Below, in pieces: positions 11,701-22,690 of a stretch of DNA of 64,000 bases. The stretch covers positions 24,842,501 through 24,906,500 of the forward strand of contig AP031352.1 of the NCBI GenBank assembly GCA_037833965.1, read 5' to 3'. Position 1 is the first letter of the stretch; every line of letters starts with the position of its first letter. A model generated the notes under the pieces. It saw nothing but the letters and a program-made list of their open reading frames with translations, searched no databases and had not been told where the DNA came from. The position numbers were made by a program, and so were the translations under genes. The stretch is from Marchantia polymorpha subsp. ruderalis (taxonomy: Eukaryota; Streptophyta; Marchantiopsida; Marchantiales; Marchantiaceae).

Positions 11701-14700
11701 TATGCTGATTGAATGATGACTTAGTGTCTCGTTCTACTTGTGATTGGATTTCGCAGGGCAGGAAGATGTCGAAATCCTTAGGGAACGTAATTGATCCTCT
11801 TGACACCATCTCAGAGTATGGAACGGATGCCTTGCGCTTCACCTTAGCCACTGGCACAACTCCTGGACAGGTATGGAAGAGCATTTGATGTCGCCATGTT
11901 AACGAACAGGTCCCCTGCATCCCTTAGTCTCCTGCCTTTTGGATGCACCATCTCATTCTGCTGTACATCATGTTGGCGAAGTAGATCAAATGTGAAGCTG
12001 AAGTTTTTTTCCGTGATATTCCTCAGGATGTGAATCTTTCTATGGAAAGACTGAATGCCAACAAAGCTTTCACAAACAAGCTTTGGAATGCGGGAAAGTT
12101 CATTCTTCAAAACCTACCCCCTATTTCAGACGACGCTGGATGGAAAGAGCTGTCTATTGAGAAGGTACGACACTATTGCCAAATTGTCTCCTAGTTGATG
12201 CACCAAAATCGGTCCCTAAGATTGCCGAATCAAGTTTGAATATGAACAAGAGGGAGATTAAAATATTTGTTGTGATTGTTGAATATTTACACGCAAAGGA
12301 GTAATAGTTAAGCAGCCTTCTAATCTTGCTTATGATTGTATAAAGCCAGGATATCAGAAGTATGGCCTGTTTGATTGTTTCACTTGCCCCTTCGATTTCG
12401 TCCAATATGTATTGTCTAAGCAGTTATTTGAAATCTTCGTTCCTGTTCGGTTTAGACATTTTGTTTAACCCAAGCTATGTTGCTAAAGCCAGGTACGTTC
12501 ATCTCTTTACGGACAATGAAGCACTTTGTTGCTGTTGTGGTTTTCAGGATTCGTATATGTTGGAAGATCTAGCCTTACCTGAACGATGGGTGGTAATGCT
12601 CTTTCCCTCATTCAATATTTTGTTGTCGCCCAGTAGCAATTGTTCATGTCTGTTATTCATGCTTCATATGTCTGCAGTCTTTCCACTTAGAGAAATTTGG
12701 GATCGGTCGTCAGTGAACCAATTGTTAAAAGAGTATCAAGTTCGGACATGGGTGATGAGGCGTGTTCCCTCATCACGCCTCAACACTCATGAGGAACTTG
12801 GACGGTCATGGCAGCCGTTCGTTTGATTGACATTTCACTAAACGACACGGTTCTGTCACGTGATGTCTCTTATTCCAGGTAACAAAGCTTCATATGCTCA
12901 TTGATGGTGTAACATCATGTTACGAGAAGTATGATTTTGGAGAAGTTGGACGAGCTATTTACGAATTCTTTTGGACTGACTTCGCGGATTGGTACTTTCC
13001 CGTGACCTTTCTGCAAGTTTTATGGAAGTGTGAGAGCTTGATACATACTTGTCATGTCAGTCAGATAGTCAATCATAACGGTTTCCGTTGGATCAATGAG
13101 GCTTGTTCTTTGAAAGTTGCGGTGGCAAAGTGTGTTAACAGTCTAGTGGTCGTACATTCTGCAGGTACATTGAAGTCAGCAAGACTCGTCTGTACAAGAA
13201 CGAAGAACCATTATCTGCTCGTAAGGCACAACATACTTTGGTTTACGTTTTCACTACTGTTTTGAAGCTCCTACACCCGTACATGCCTTTTGTTACTGAG
13301 GAGCTCTGGCAGGTAAAACATCTCAGCTTCACTCAAGTAGTACATTTCCTTCTCGTTGAATGTCATTTGTACAACTGATGTGTTGAAAAGAATCAAGTCG
13401 AGCTTTCATACTGTGTTTAGTAAACCAACACATTGACAGCTTAAGATGGTCCTTTGTACCGCATGTTAACTACACCCTTTTAGTAGGCTGCAAATCCATA
13501 TTAATGTTGGCGAGGAGTGGTTTGCACAGGCAATGCCTCACGAAGGAGATGCTCTTATTATCTCAAAGTGGCCTCAGCGAGGCTTATCCAAAGATGAGCA
13601 AGCTCTTCAGCAGTTCGGAGACCTGCAAACTCTGGTATGTTTGCTATCTGCACTTAAAGAGTCTTCATCGTATCGATCTTTGTTACATTTTCTGATGGAT
13701 TCATACTTCAACTGGATGAGTAAGCTTCGGTTTATATGTGCAGATTCGCTCCATACGAAACGCTCGAGCTGAATATTCTGTAGAGCCAGCTAGGCGAATT
13801 TCAGCCGTCATAGTTGCAAATTCGGAGTTTCAGGAGTACCTACTTGTAAGTAGGGATTGGGATATCCTTATCCTCGAAGGCAAATTCATGCTTGGATTCT
13901 AAGAGATGAGGCACCTCAAATCTGTAGTAGTTTCATATCCAGTTTTAGCCTTGAAGTGATTACTTCAGTAAGACTAGACAAATAAGGCAGATACGCGATG
14001 CCTATTTGCTGCCTGTGCTTTCTACTCTTGACTGGAAACTAAAGGTGGAACGAAGCGAGATTTAGTTTGTCAATATGCAGTCTTTACTAGTCTAGTACTT
14101 GCATAGAATGAAGACGATGAACCCGGCACATTGGCTGTGTGCTGGTTAAACTACAAAGTTGTTTTGTTAGCATCGAGGATTAGTTACGTGCATGTAACTT
14201 ATACCTTTTATCCTCGAGGGACCTATTGATGTGGGTATGCATCCTGTTGGCGAAACAGGAGGAGAAAAAGGTGTTGATAGCTCTTGCGAAGCTTGATCCT
14301 ACCACCTTACAATTCACGTCGAGCACACCTAGTGAGTTCTTCTACTTGTCTCTTAAACGTATCAGAAATCCCCATCTTCGTTTCAGCACATATCGTATTT
14401 GATATGTTTCAGCTTGGCTGCGTTCCAGCTGTGATCAGCATATTTAGTACCTGCTTCGTACGGTAGTTTTGTTTTCACAGACATCTGTTTTGTGCACTGC
14501 GTAGGGGAGGCAGACCAGGCAGTACACCTGGTAATCGCCGAAGGTCTCGAAGCATATTTGCCACTTGCAGACATGGTGGATATTGGCAAAGAAGTGGAAA
14601 GGCTAAACAAGCAAGCAACAAAGCTACAAGCCGAATATGAATCCAATATGAAGAGGCTTTCCTCATCCAAGGTAAGACGTCAATGTTCGGTATCTTACAT

Positions 14701-14965
14701 GGCAAATAAGAAAAGTAACTTTTGTTAGTTGAGGCTACGAGGAGGCTCAACGTACGTCGAAGTTGTTTTCGAATATGGGCTTTCTATCAATTGACTTTCT
14801 AACTTGGACCCCTTGTGCCTTTCCTGTGGACAGTTTGTGGACAAGGCTCCCGCGGATATTGTACAAGGTGTCAAGGACAAGGCAAACGAAGCAAATGAGA
14901 AGCTGCAGATATTAAGAAAACGTCTAACTGTTCTAGATTCCATGGCTGTCGGCACCAAAAATTGA
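5708..14965 (+). CDS. EMB2247: Valyl-tRNA synthetase, organellar type (27 exons)
   Basis: This enzyme charges tRNA-Val with valine for plastid and/or mitochondrial translation. The exons are 5708-6077, 6471-6552, 6816-6942, 7119-7202, 7536-7630, 7979-8070, 8216-8269, 8503-8555, 8765-8832, 9012-9087, 9388-9471, 9654-9802, 10117-10234, 10606-10722, 10882-11105, 11252-11341, 11521-11632, 11757-11870, 12027-12164, 12548-12592, 12879-12991, 13165-13312, 13530-13634, 13744-13845, 14259-14331, 14505-14671 and 14834-14965. All introns are GT-AG and all phases join, giving about 1043 residues. Residues 1-120 are rich in Ser, Arg and Ala, like a transit peptide. The class I signature HMGH lies at 183-186 (after [10 protein letters not shown]) and KMSKS at 668-672. 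The editing-domain motif [11 protein letters not shown] begins near 349. The C-terminus ([13 protein letters not shown] onward) is the ValRS coiled coil. The ATG at 5708 is the first in frame; an upstream in-frame GTG at 5681 is not expected to be used. The sequence follows the bacterial-like organellar enzyme rather than the cytosolic one; the symbol is by analogy with Arabidopsis. No break was seen. Confidence 0.95.
6442..6448 (+). promoter_or_regulatory. Consensus branch point in ValRS intron 1
   Basis: TACTAAT lies 22 bases before the acceptor CAG ending at 6470. It fixes exon 2 at 6471 and completes the Val codon split across intron 1 (G at 6077, TG at 6471-6472). Confidence 0.5.
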
Positions 14966-15260
14966 AACAAATGGGAGGTCAGTAGGGAATGATCTGTTTG
15001 TAGTATAAACCATTCATTAGGTTTATTCTATGGAGGTAACTCATTTAGTCTGAAAATGTCACCAGAACGACTGCCACAGTCAATCCTTTATATGTTTACC
15101 TTTAAAAATGGAATAAATCTACATATTTTTAGAACGGATGGTTTCCTCACATATTTTGGGTACAACGTTGTAACTTCTGGACATAATTCTTATAATTTCA
15201 ATATACCAATATTGACCGTGCTTACTTCTATCGAAAACTCCTTAAACCTATGGATATTGT
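14966..15260 (+). terminator. 3' UTR and likely polyadenylation region of the ValRS gene
   Basis: After the TGA at 14963-14965 the sequence becomes AT-rich. The clearest polyadenylation-type hexamer is AATAAA at 15112-15117. The cleavage site is not determined. Confidence 0.45.
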
Positions 15261-15580
15261 GATGGTCTTCGTGGTGAATTCCACGGGCCCACGATCTCGA
15301 ACGGGCTTATTGACTTGGCATACGATTTGCAAGTTACTCTTTGGGACGACCCGGGAAGTGGAACGATGAGATAGCACACCGAGACCTTATCCCACATGGT
15401 CCACAGGTCCGGTATTCATGATTACCATGTCTAGTATTTGATGCTACTTGGGAAGGGGATATCTTGTGCATATGGACTCGTGTGATTGCCATAGAAGTTT
15501 TCAGTACACAACAAACAAACTGATAAGGAATAAGTGGGGAAAATAAGGACATTTACGATATACATATAAATGTATCATAT
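15261..15580. other. Intergenic spacer, nothing recognised
   Basis: Mixed-composition sequence between the ValRS 3' flank and the next copia remnant. The minus-strand 72-residue ORF here has no recognisable motif and is treated as chance. Confidence 0.4.
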
Positions 15581-16590
15581 ATTTGTTCAGAAGAGCGTCC
15601 TTCATCATCTAATGCCATTACTCCAAAGAGTGATTAAGAAAGAATGATCCAAGGTAAATTCTCACATGATAAATATGAAAGTTGGTGTAATGTATGTGTT
15701 GCTTCAGGAAATATATACACATATTTCAAAGATCAAATACCTAAAACGCGAAATTCAATGACACATGCAAGCCAATCCAACAACACAATTGACACTAGCG
15801 AATAATGTGATTGACCCCAAAGGCTACGTCCATGAGGGGAAGAGCATGGTAAGAATAAACTTTGCTTTCTGTCTCTGGTAATACACAAACTTTGGGTATA
15901 TATACTCCAACACCGGATATCAATCTCAACTATAAATAGCTAAACATAAGGGGAAGAGCATGGTAGGAATAAACTTTGAGTTCTGTCTAGTAATACACAA
16001 AATTTGGGTATATATACTCCAACACCGGAGATCAATCTCAACTATAAATAGCTAAACATGAGGTGATTCCTTAACCGGAGTTAAACTCAACAATCTACCC
16101 TTTAACTCGCGTTAACAAAACTTAGTAACCTCTCTAAACTATATTATTACTTCGCAAGAATTTCTAGACGGAAACTAACACAAGGTACCTCTTTAAACAA
16201 GAATTAACTAGAACTAATTCCTAACCATAACATGATAGAGTAATAACATATAAAGATAACTAAAAAACGTGCTAGCATAGAGGTAACAAAAAACCTCGTA
16301 CCCTATATGATTACTTCGCGACAAGTTATAGAAAAACACCTAACACCAGGTCCATCTTTTAACAAAATTTAACTAGAATTAATCCGTAAAGATCACATGA
16401 TAGAGAAATTACATAGAAAAATAACTGATGATACTATGCAAGCAAAATCTCATTGTGATTTTCATGCAAAAACTACATAGTAGCACAGTGTCACATGAAT
16501 CTCTCCAAGTATTAACATTGGTCAACACATCTGCTGGATTGATTATACATTCAATCTTGACTAGCTCAATTATGTGCTCAAGATTCCACC
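15581..16590 (-). mobile_element. Ty1/copia 3' end: RNase H tail plus LTR, minus strand
   Basis: On the minus strand, 16510-16580 encodes IIELVKIE followed by INPADVLTN, the end of copia RNase H and the counterpart of IELVKIEIKLNP in the plus-strand element near 3430. Downstream (lower coordinates) come purine-rich tracts followed by TTGTTGAGTTTAA-type LTR starts near 16090. The inverse of the TAGCTATTTATAGTTGAGATTG block lies near 15920-15940 and 16040-16060. The remainder of the polyprotein is absent or unrecognisable. Confidence 0.65.
15836..16063. repeat. 114-bp tandem duplication inside the copia LTR
   Basis: A block beginning GGGGAAGAGCATGGTA at 15836 repeats at 15950 with few differences, including a GGGTATATATACTCC palindrome and a CTATAAATAGC segment in each copy. 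The TATA-like palindrome is therefore doubled in this LTR remnant. Confidence 0.75.
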
Positions 16591-17261
16591 AGTAACGGTG
16601 TTACTTCTTGATCATTAATCATATAATGATCAAACTCCCCCACAACCATATTTGTGAGTGTATATTTTTTTCATATGAATCTAGAGATACTAGAAACTTT
16701 CCCATTTTTGTAAATAACCAAGATCTCATTGAAAAGAACATTCATACAGACCAAAAATCTCATTTGCTACTAGATTTTATAGCCTATAACATTGTTTTTC
16801 GAAGGGTACTAGATTTCATAGTCTATAACACTGCTTCTTTAAAGCATGAATATCATTGTTCCAGATAATCCAACATATTGCGTTCTCATCTCAGCCCGTC
16901 AAAAATCTAGATACAAAAGTAACTTCCAAGCAATTTTCTCTATTTAGGTCATCTTCCAGCTCTTAAAAATAATCTAGATACACTATTCACTTGAAGAGCT
17001 TTCTAACAAAACCCAATTTGTTCACATTCCTACGAAGTTTTTTTTTGAAAAAAATTATAAATTGAATATTTGCTCGGATGGACATAATTTTTCTTACATA
17101 CAAAGTCTTTCAGACAAAACCTTTTGATAGTCCAGCCCAAACTGCTCACCTTCTCTGACCAGTTCACGATTGTCGCCCGCAACGCATCGTCCGTCACCTT
17201 CGATTGCACCGTCCGAAACTTATCTACAGTGGACTGTCACCGTTGACCATTGCCATCATTC
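16591..17261. other. AT-rich repeat-zone spacer
   Basis: No coding motif was recognised. On the minus strand a segment reading about GTTATAG[GA]CTAT[AG]AAATCTAGTA occurs twice near 16770-16830. The stretch 17140-17250 is less AT-rich but gives no credible protein. It may be decayed upstream parts of either flanking retroelement. Confidence 0.35.
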
Positions 17262-17855
17262 ACCAAGGTACTAAAATTGTCACTCTTTCATATATGAATC
17301 AAGTCTTTACATATGAAATCTCCAAAACTTGCTGAAGAGTATCTTCCCTATATCTCTATATATACTTTTTGAGAATTTACCATAGTAACAAATGATAATT
17401 TATATCTAATTTACTTTTACAAAGATAAACCATAGTAATGTTCACTAGTTATCAATATGTGGCAACATGACATTGGTTTCCTACAGCTTTTAGATGTTTA
17501 CTAATCACTAGATTGAGGTGGCGACATGCTATTTGTGCATTTTCAAATTCTAGAACCTTCACTTACCACTAAGCCAACATTAAACTTAGTCTAACCAATG
17601 TCGTACTCTTAATTTAATCAAACTTATCAAAACTAAACATGAAGTCAAACTTATTTTCTCTTGAAATCTAGACTTTAATGCTAACTCAAATATTCTAGAA
17701 CTTCTCTAGTTTTTTTGCCAAGTATAGACATTATAGCTAGATATAGTTATAACTTGATCAACTTAATTAGTTAGGTAGACTTTGTCATAACTATACTAAC
17801 CATGATTAACTACTTGGCTACTTAAAAGTTTTATTTCACACACACAACATCCGAT
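17262..17855 (-). mobile_element. Gypsy-family LTR (3' LTR position), truncated
   Basis: In minus-strand sense this begins ATGTTGTGTGTGTG near 17851 and runs through GTAGCCAAGTAGTTAATCATG, a TATA-like segment near 17360 and a CTCTCAAAAAG-like area to about 17262, where similarity to the other copies stops. Homologous copies are at 18196-18985 (minus) and 27965-28738 (plus). It lies just beyond the integrase tail at 17885-18184, separated by a short purine-containing tract, as expected of a 3' LTR. Confidence 0.65.
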
Positions 17856-17884
17856 CATACATTTATCCCCGAATCAAGATTTCA

Positions 17885-18184
17885 TTACGTCCTCGGAATC
17901 AAAGAATCTGATCTTGAATGAAATAGTTTCAACTTGTCGTGATTGACTCGCTCAAAGTAACGTGCTCCTAACTCCTTGATGTCATAAGTAAAGTTTCCAC
18001 ACACCTTCTCAACCATGAAAGTTCCAAAATATTTAGGAAAAAACTTTTTCCTAGCTCTCTTGTATCTAACTGCATCAAAGAGCATCATCCAATCACCTTC
18101 ATTAAGCGGCTTCAAGTCGTGATTTTCATTTCGTTTGTCGTGATATTTCTTTTGCAACTGTTGAGCTCGTTCCACTCGAACCAT
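17885..18184 (-). pseudogene. Ty3/gypsy integrase C-terminal fragment
   Basis: A 99-residue reading frame starts VRVERAQQLQKKYHDKRN and contains LNEGDWMMLFDAVRYKRARKK, then FPKYFGTFMVEKV and a C-terminal RVNHDKLKLF. This is the usual sequence of a gypsy integrase after the catalytic core: a basic helix, an SH3-like GD.V/LL segment and a KW.GPY.V-like segment. It is cut off from the rest of its integrase (19.2-19.4 kb) by the LTR at 18196-18985. Confidence 0.8.
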
Positions 18185-18195
18185 GGCTAGGGCTT

Positions 18196-18985
18196 TGCAA
18201 CCTCCGGGCTAATTGTCACTTAGGTTTACCTCAGATGATTTTGTGGTAGCTCATCATGGCTCTAAAAGACTAGGATTGTCACTCATACTCTTGTCCTAAA
18301 CACCTTCTAACACAAACTCTCCATACATCACTCAATTCACACAAACTCAAACACACGTTGATACTCCGAAATATTGAAAAAAACTTCACTCCTTTATTCT
18401 TGAAACAAGTCCTCACACATGACTCTCCAAACTTGCTTGAGATATGTTTCTCTAACTTTCTATTTATACTTCTTGAGTTACAATAGTAATACGTGGTAAT
18501 TTCCCCTAACTCACTTTTACCTAGGTAAGTTTGACTAACCCACTATACGTGGCAACATGCCATTGGCCTACCTTAACCTTCTAGAAGTTTCCGGAATCCG
18601 AGGTTCAGGTGGCAACATGCCATTGGAAGCTTTAAAACTTTTAAAAGCTTTTGAGCCACTGAGTCAACATTGGATTTAGTCTAGCCAATCAAATTTCATA
18701 CATTTAGTCAAACCAATCAAATCCAAGCTTATAGTTATGTATCTAATCCCTTGGAATCTAAAATTTTGTAAAAGACAAAATAGAAGTGTTCACTCCAATC
18801 TTCTAGAACTCTGTTATTTCTTCCCCCAACTATATACATTATAACTAAACTTAATCATGACTAGATTAACTTAGTTTTAACTAACTAGTTTAATCATAAC
18901 TAGCTAGACTTAGATATGTCTTGGCTAATCATCATTAATCACTTGGCTACTTCTACAACTTAGTACACATGTGCAACATCTGGTC
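18196..18985 (-). mobile_element. Solo-type gypsy LTR nested in an integrase gene of the same family
   Basis: In minus-strand sense the LTR starts ATGTTGCACATGTG near 18978 and ends GCCCGGAGGTTGCA at 18196. It matches the LTR at 17262-17855 along its length, with a few gaps. The sequence on the high-coordinate side ends a frame with LEEARAMG, and the low-coordinate side resumes with ALAMVRVERAQQ. GCTATGG and GCCATGG flank it, possibly a decayed target duplication. The simplest reading is an LTR that inserted into the integrase gene and then lost its internal region by LTR-LTR recombination. Confidence 0.6.
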
Positions 18986-20500
18986 CCATAGCTCGAGCTT
19001 CCTCCAACTATATCAATTGTTGTTGACGAGACTTGATGGCTTCTTCTTCATTCTACATTCATTTTCTTCAACCTTTGCTGTATCGTTATGAAAGTAGTCA
19101 AGTCATATTGTATTGGAAGCTTTGATTCAACTCCATACACTATCTGGAAAAAAATTTAATGAGGTAGATGTTTTCCACGTCATTTGATACTACCACAATA
19201 TAGCATGCAACCTCTTGTTTCAGTTTTTCTTGCTCCCGTCCATGTTTGCATCAATGGCCAACATCATACAAAGAGTGTAGTTGGTCCGCTCCGCCAACCC
19301 ATTAACATAGAGTTTGTAGGAAGTGTTCACTCGAGACTTGATGGGAAAATGATCTAGCATTTCTTGAATCATACTTCCCACAAACTCTACTTCTGTATCC
19401 AACACTAACTACAAAGTGCAACCAAATTGGTTATGATTCTTTCATACCAAAACCTACCAACGTCTTTTTCATTTGTTATTTAAGTGGTCTTGCCTCTACC
19501 CACTTGGTAAGATAATTATAGCTATTACAATGAACTCATTTCCCCTAGGAGTGAGATTCAAAGGTTCTACAAAATCTATTTTTCAATTTTCAAAAGTACT
19601 TTACATTGGAATTGAAATCAAAGTAGATGTTTTCATGGACTTTTTAGCAAAAACTTGACACATTTCACAATTCTTGCCAAATTCCACACAATCTTTGAAA
19701 ATATACTTTGAATGATAACTAGCATCAAAGATCTTGAAAGAAGTTAACTTCCCCACAAAATGTTCTCCACACACTACACCTTCGTGAAACTCCTTCATGA
19801 GTTGCAAGGCTTCTACTCTTCCAGATGCTGTTCGTAGAAGACCGTCAGCTCCTTCATGAAATAAAAATTTCTCTATAATCAAATAGGATTGACATCTCTT
19901 ACCCTATGCATTACTTTTTCTCAAATGCATACCTTGAGGAAACTCTCATATGGAAATGAACTTCCAAATTTTATTATACTCATCTAGTATTGATGTCATC
20001 GTGTCCATGACCAACAAATCTTTGTCCAAATAAGTTTCATCTACCAATTGATCTACTCCCTCACCATAAACTCTTGACATCAAATCCACATTAGCATGTT
20101 TTTTTCTCGATCGATACTCAATGATGTAGCTATCCTATCCTCAGCATTAGGCTTGTTGACAATATATCTCAAGTCCTTATGACCAGTCACTATAGTGAAT
20201 TTCCCACTCAAAAGATAGTGTCAAATCTTCTTAAGTGAAAAGATGACAGCTAAAGACTCTCTTTCGGTCACTGAATAAACTTTCTTTGCTTGTACCATCT
20301 GTCTACTAGCATAGGCAATTGGATGATCATGCTTTTCTTCATCAAATTGACTCAAGGTGCATCATACAGCGATATTTGATGCATCTCTATAAAGAAGAAA
20401 ATGTTTACCCCAATCATGTTTTGCCAAAATTGGAGCCGTCACCGACGCCTTCTTGAATGCCTCAAACGCCAACTTGGCCTCTTCATCATTGAAGAAACGT
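18986..20500 (-). mobile_element. Ty3/gypsy polyprotein remnant: RNase H, zinc-binding and integrase core
   Basis: In minus-strand order, RNase H appears at about 20380-20080 (YASRQMVQAKKVYSVTERES, then VTGHKDLRYIVNKP). The integrase zinc-binding domain is at 19882-19601 (HEGVVCGEHFVGKLTSFKIF, then a CEMCQ pair). Part of the integrase core is at 19405-19220 (TEVEFVGSMIQEML, then NGLAERTNYTLCMML). The basic LEEARA helix at about 18990-19030 continues toward the fragment at 17885-18184. Stops and shifts break all parts, and the reverse transcriptase catalytic region is not seen. Together with the two LTRs it forms one dead element at about 17.26-20.5 kb. Confidence 0.75.
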
Positions 20501-20570
20501 AGGATAAAAATTAATTAAAGAACTTTTTATGGCTAATCAGATTTTATCATAGATTTTTGAAAGTTTTTGT

Positions 20571-21400
20571 TTGTCTAGCTCAGACGTTATCATCCATGCT
20601 AGAAAAAGCTTAAAAATGAAGATGGTAAACAATTCAAGAGTTAGTTTTCAAGCATTGAAAACTATACTCAACAACACATCTATACTCAAGTGCTTTAATT
20701 CTAACCGCTCTTTCAAGTTGTCTACTGACGTATCAGACACAACTGTGGATGACATACTCAAACAAGAATGAAAAGATAGATGATATTCACTTGCTTTTAT
20801 TTTTGAAAGTTGGTGGCGGCGGAACAAAATTACCACACGCTAGAAGAAAATTAGCCATGGTGTTGGTATCAAAGCATTGGCAGCGTTACTTGGATTATAA
20901 GGAAATTGTTTTGGATACGGATCTTAAACCCTTAGTTTATATAAAAATCCAAAAAATATTTGTCTAAACAACAAATTTGATAGGCAAAGTGAAAGAAAAT
21001 TATGTATGTGGAAGTCAATAAGCAAGTTGCGGTTGCTTTCACATGCATGTCTTGTTTGCATCATGTTGTAGAATTGAAGATTCCAGGTGATTGATGGAGC
21101 AAGATGACACTAGCTTCAAAGGAGGATGAAAATATCATTCGAGCACTACAAATTAAAAAGGTGGAAAAGTCTTGAGTATTAACGTTCTACAAGAAGTGCA
21201 TATGGCTCCACAAGATTAGTAATTGCACACAATGATTTTAGCCAAAAGTTATGACCAAATTATTGTATGTCATGTGGGGATGAAAAAGACCGCGGAAAGC
21301 AGTCAACAAATGGATTATTGGCTAAAAATATAAAAAGTTGTGAAAGTTTACATTTGAAGTTGTGTTTCTTGTCAACAAAATAAGGCATGTAGTAAATAAG
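20571..21400 (+). mobile_element. Second Ty3/gypsy fragment, plus strand: RT end, RNase H and zinc-binding
   Basis: The plus-strand translation gives VSFQALKTILNNTSILKCF and FKLSTDVSDTTVDDILKQE, the junction of reverse transcriptase and RNase H. After a frameshift come RKLAMVLVSKHWQRYLDYK and LDTDLKPLVYI, the RNase H end. Near 21280-21380 WGMKKTAESS and SCVSCQQNKAC follow, an integrase zinc-binding segment. It differs in sequence from the minus-strand element beside it and meets it tail-opposed near 20.5 kb. Confidence 0.7.
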
Positions 21401-21406
21401 TAGTAG

Positions 21407-22115
21407 TCATTGGTGGGTATATTTCACAAACTCGTTTACCGCGGCAACATTAGTTGAAAATTCCTCTTTTTTCAAAAACGTCATCAAACTTGATGGAGTA
21501 ATGAGATGAACAATGTACATGAGGTTAAATGGAGACTTATTTGTGGATGCATTTACAATATTGTTATATGCAAATTTCACAAGATGCGACAATGTATCCC
21601 ACTCTTCTTGCTCATCTATTGTTAATGCTTGTGGCATATCCTCTACACTTGTATTGATTCTTTCTATTTGAATATAAATCTGAGGACGATTTATTATTGA
21701 CATGACTAATTTGATTTTGAAAAAACTTAATAAAGTGAAATGAGTATCTCTATTTTTGATTAAAACTTTGCTTAATCCATGATTCACAAAAACATCTAAG
21801 TACAATTGAGCAAGTTGTGAAGCTGTCATTGTTTTTGTGGTTGGTCTGATGTGAATCATCTTGCTCAATTTGTCCACAAAAACCATCGTGAATCATTGGT
21901 TGCCAACATAATGGCTAACTCTTCTTGTTTTGTTGTGTGATAATTTTGTTCCGTCACCATCAACTTTTGAGAATAGTCAACAACTAGATGTCATCCATCA
22001 TCTCATTCTTGTTGAAGTATGCTCTCTACCATTGTACTTGATGCGTTAGTAGCCAACTGGATAGTACGGTTAAAATCATATCAATTGAGGATAGGTGTCT
22101 ATAACAAAGTGTAAT
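21407..22115 (-). mobile_element. Third Ty3/gypsy fragment, minus strand: RNase H joined to integrase core
   Basis: The 159-residue frame at 21407-21886 reads VFVDKLSKMIHIRPTTKTMT, then KNRDTHF, then WDTLSHLVKFAYNN. This is the gypsy integrase core, including the D of VDK and the D of NRD, typical positions for the first two catalytic acidic residues. Upstream (21890-22115, minus) is an RNase H piece with NYHTTKQEELAIML. RNase H runs straight into integrase, so the spacer and zinc-binding domain have been deleted. Confidence 0.75.
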
Positions 22116-22690
22116 AGAAGATAATTACCGAGATTGAGCATAATGGTAAAGATCATATTCCATAAGAAAAGAAACAACCTAGAGAACCAAGTATTGTCAC
22201 GTTTTAATAATTTATTGCAAAGTTTTACTTCTTAGACACTTGTCAATTCCAAAATACATTGCAAGTGCTAAGTCCGAAGGCATCGCATCGCAAAGAAAAA
22301 TTACACCCAAACCTGAAATATATTCAATAAGATCCTACAGAAGCCGCACGGGACTTTGCAATTGATATTTAGGGGGAAAAATTCCCAAGATATACACTCA
22401 GACAGCTATATCGAGCTTTCAATGTACAGATTTGCTTAAATCCTGAGCTACACTATGCACCACTCAGAACATCTGAATAAGACTCTCTACTTTAGATGTG
22501 GTATCTTTGACGAACTGAAGCCTTCGCGCACGGTGAAAAAATGCACAATTCAAAAACGCGCGGCACATGCTGGCAAAAATTGAGAAATTAACTAATGAAA
22601 AAGCCCCACGAAGGTAGAGCCTTTGACCTCTTTATTTCTAACTAACTCAGTGAGATGTAACTCGCTGTGATGCGAGACCCCAACATACGC
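22116..22690. other. Spacer without recognised features
   Basis: AT-rich in its first half and more balanced toward copy B. No ORF or retroelement motif was recognised. It may hold the 3' flank of copy B. Confidence 0.35.
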
